Part shown: piece by piece, positions 15,976 through 16,850 of the stretch
Layout of the letters: every line of letters starts with the position of its first letter
How positions within the stretch are numbered: the stretch's first letter is position 1
Source: an uncultured Veillonella sp.
GTDB lineage: Bacteria > Bacillota > Negativicutes > Veillonellales > Veillonellaceae
Assembly: GCA_900766125.1 (NCBI GenBank)
Contig: CAAFUD010000265.1
Coordinates: forward strand, 1 to 16,850
Reading direction: 5' to 3'
Length of the DNA: 16,850 nt
Notes under the pieces: generated by a model
The model's database searches: none
The model's input: only the letters and a program-made list of their open reading frames with translations
What the model was told of the DNA's origin: nothing
Made by a program: the position numbers and the translations under genes

Positions 15976-16377
15976 ATGAAAAAATATGTCTTATCTGTAG
16001 GGGACAGAAAGCCTGTACATATTGAAATTATGAATGTTGATAATAATGTGCTAGTTAGTGGAGAATTACGTACATATCGACTTGATTATGATATGGAAAC
16101 GAGTGCGGTTATTTTGCGTTTTTCACTACAAGAATCAGATATGATATATTCTTTACAGCTAGGTGAAGCTGAGGATGTGTTGGCAACAGATTTTATGACT
16201 CCCCAAGAAATATTCTTTACAATCGTAGGATTCTTAGGCGAGGTTATTCATAGTGCGAAATCATTTGGACGTACGTTAGCTATGAAGCTTGATAATGATA
16301 CATCTCGTGTGTATGTGAAGGATTTATTACAATCTAATGATAGCTATCGTGTATTTATGGGGGCACTAACATATTAA
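15976..16377 (+). CDS. Uncharacterised 133-residue protein
   Basis: I do not recognise this protein. It is probably cytoplasmic: no signal peptide or membrane helix is clear. The N-terminal 75 residues look beta-rich, alternating hydrophobic and charged residues, with R-K-P-V-H-I-E-I near the start. Residues about 75-100 form a likely amphipathic helix (P-Q-E-I-F-F-T-I-V-G-F-L-G-E-V), and the C-terminus is again beta-like. It is rich in Asp and Glu. GGAG lies seven bases before ATG 15976, and the reading frame uses codons like its neighbours, so it is a real gene. It appears to be a single-gene unit: terminators lie on both sides, and a double palindrome just upstream suggests its own control. 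Nothing in the sequence ties it to glycan synthesis. Confidence 0.75.
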   Translation: MKKYVLSVGDRKPVHIEIMNVDNNVLVSGELRTYRLDYDMETSAVILRFSLQESDMIYSLQLGEAEDVLATDFMTPQEIFFTIVGFLGEVIHSAKSFGRTLAMKLDNDTSRVYVKDLLQSNDSYRVFMGALTY

Positions 16378-16426
16378 TATAAACATATTTCACTTATACA
16401 TAGAACCTATAGAAAAAGTTTAATTG

Positions 16427-16477
16427 AAGACAGTAGTTGTAAGAGGTAAGATTCATTCAACTATTGTCTTTTTTTTA
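16427..16477 (+). terminator. Intrinsic terminator after the unknown gene
   Basis: Arms 16427-16439 (AAGACAGTAGTTG) and 16458-16470 pair over 13 bases with one G-U pair. The loop is 18 bases, and the run of eight T spans 16469-16476. It lies 50 bases after the stop of the 133-residue gene and separates it from the ompM-like region. Confidence 0.87.
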
Positions 16478-16567
16478 TTATATGACTTTTCACAGATTAG
16501 AATAATGAGACATCTTTCGTTAATTTTCTAGATTTTATGCTCATCTTAATGATTATTAATATTTACA

Positions 16568-16576
16568 TGCTATACT
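16568..16576 (+). promoter_or_regulatory. Extended -10 promoter upstream of the ompM remnant
   Basis: TGCTATACT is a TGn-extended -10 element (TATACT at 16571-16576). No good -35 is visible 16-19 bases upstream, which extended -10 promoters tolerate. RNA would start near 16583 and carry a leader to the ribosome-site-like GGGAG at 16631-16635. This suggests that the promoter and leader of an OmpM gene persist, although the start of the coding region does not. Confidence 0.5.
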
Positions 16577-16631
16577 GACGATGTTTAGTATGAAAGTATG
16601 AATTCCATGGTGTATAAAAGGGAATTGATAG

Positions 16632-16850
16632 GGAGTAATCTTCACTTTCAAAGGCCAAAATAACATTACTCGTTACGAAATGGCGCAAATGATTGCAAAA
16701 GCTATGGCGAACCAAGATCGTGCCAATGCAGAGCAACAGGCTATGATTAATCGCTTGGCTGATGAATTCTCTAATGAATTGAATAATTTGGGCGTTCGTG
16801 TGGCTCGTTTAGAAGACCGCGTAGGTAACGTGAAGATAACTGGCGATGTA
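16632..16850 (+). pseudogene. 5'-deleted OmpM-type SLH/porin gene, runs off the window
   Basis: The frame from 16632 to the last base (73 codons) reads T-F-K-G-Q-N-N-I-T-R-Y-E-M-A-Q-M-I-A-K-A-M, the second half of an S-layer homology domain. A helical coiled-coil linker follows, with L-G-V-R-V-A-R-L-E-D-R-V, and then V-K-I-T-G-D-V, where OmpM barrels begin. Intact OmpM proteins start with a signal peptide and a whole SLH domain that binds modified peptidoglycan, tethering the outer membrane. Here the frame is closed by TAG at 16629-16631 and has no ATG, GTG or TTG before ATG 16680, which lies inside the SLH motif and lacks a ribosome site. No signal peptide or first SLH half is found in any frame upstream. 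GGGAG plus eight bases is followed directly by A-C-T-T-T-C-A-A-A-G-G, as if everything from the start codon to mid-SLH had been removed. An assembly error or a silent partial copy are alternatives. Confidence 0.75.

Noticed and set aside
16680..16682. ATG as start of a shortened OmpM protein
   Set aside because: It lies inside the SLH motif, lacks a ribosome site, and would yield a protein without signal peptide that could not reach the outer membrane.
1..16850. CRISPR arrays, tRNA/rRNA genes, transposases, phage genes, defence systems
   Set aside because: Both strands were read for repeats and coding motifs; none of these was found.

Overview
The window most likely comes from a diderm Firmicute of the class Negativicutes, probably Veillonella. 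The DNA is AT-rich, Firmicute-style Shine-Dalgarno sites precede the genes, and lipopolysaccharide (ADP-heptose) genes occur beside a fragment of an OmpM-type protein (SLH domain, coiled coil, outer-membrane barrel), a hallmark of Negativicutes. Every gene I can support is on the + strand. The genus is inferred from recognised protein features, not from a search.

Layout. (1) 1-306: the 3' end of a sulfatase/LTA-synthase-like gene. (2) 412-3764: three genes, namely a GT4 glycosyltransferase, a VirK/DUF535 protein and an O-antigen-ligase-like membrane protein. (3) 3765-3995: a leader with a possible weak promoter and a clear intrinsic terminator ending only 18 bases before the next start codon. 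(4) 3996-15615: a tightly packed run of ten genes. In order these are a WbaP-type initiating sugar-phosphate transferase, a GT9 glycosyltransferase, a Wzy-like polymerase, a Wzx-like flippase, a GT4, a second GT9, an acyltransferase-3 protein, and gmhA-hldE-hldD. Gaps are at most about 50 bases, several genes overlap, and a strong terminator follows at 15762-15806. (5) 15976-16377: a lone gene of unknown function, preceded by a double palindrome and followed by a terminator. (6) 16568-16850: an extended -10 promoter and leader joined to an OmpM coding sequence that lacks its start codon, signal peptide and the first half of its SLH domain.

How the genes fit together. WbaP would load a sugar-1-phosphate onto undecaprenyl phosphate. 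The GT4 and GT9 enzymes would extend the unit and the acyltransferase may decorate it. Wzx would flip it, Wzy would polymerise it, and the WaaL-like protein upstream could ligate the polymer to lipid A-core. GmhA, HldE and HldD supply ADP-L-glycero-D-manno-heptose, the usual donor for GT9 heptosyltransferases. Two such enzymes lie in the same transcript, so heptose may be in the repeat unit or outer core as well as the inner core. No chain-length regulator (Wzz), no GmhB phosphatase and no other nucleotide-sugar synthesis genes are visible.

The items most worth a second look are the terminator that transcription must pass to reach wbaP, the 5'-deleted ompM copy, and the double-palindrome site before the unknown gene. 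I saw no CRISPR array, tRNA, rRNA, transposase or prophage gene. All functions are assigned by reading motifs, not by database comparison.
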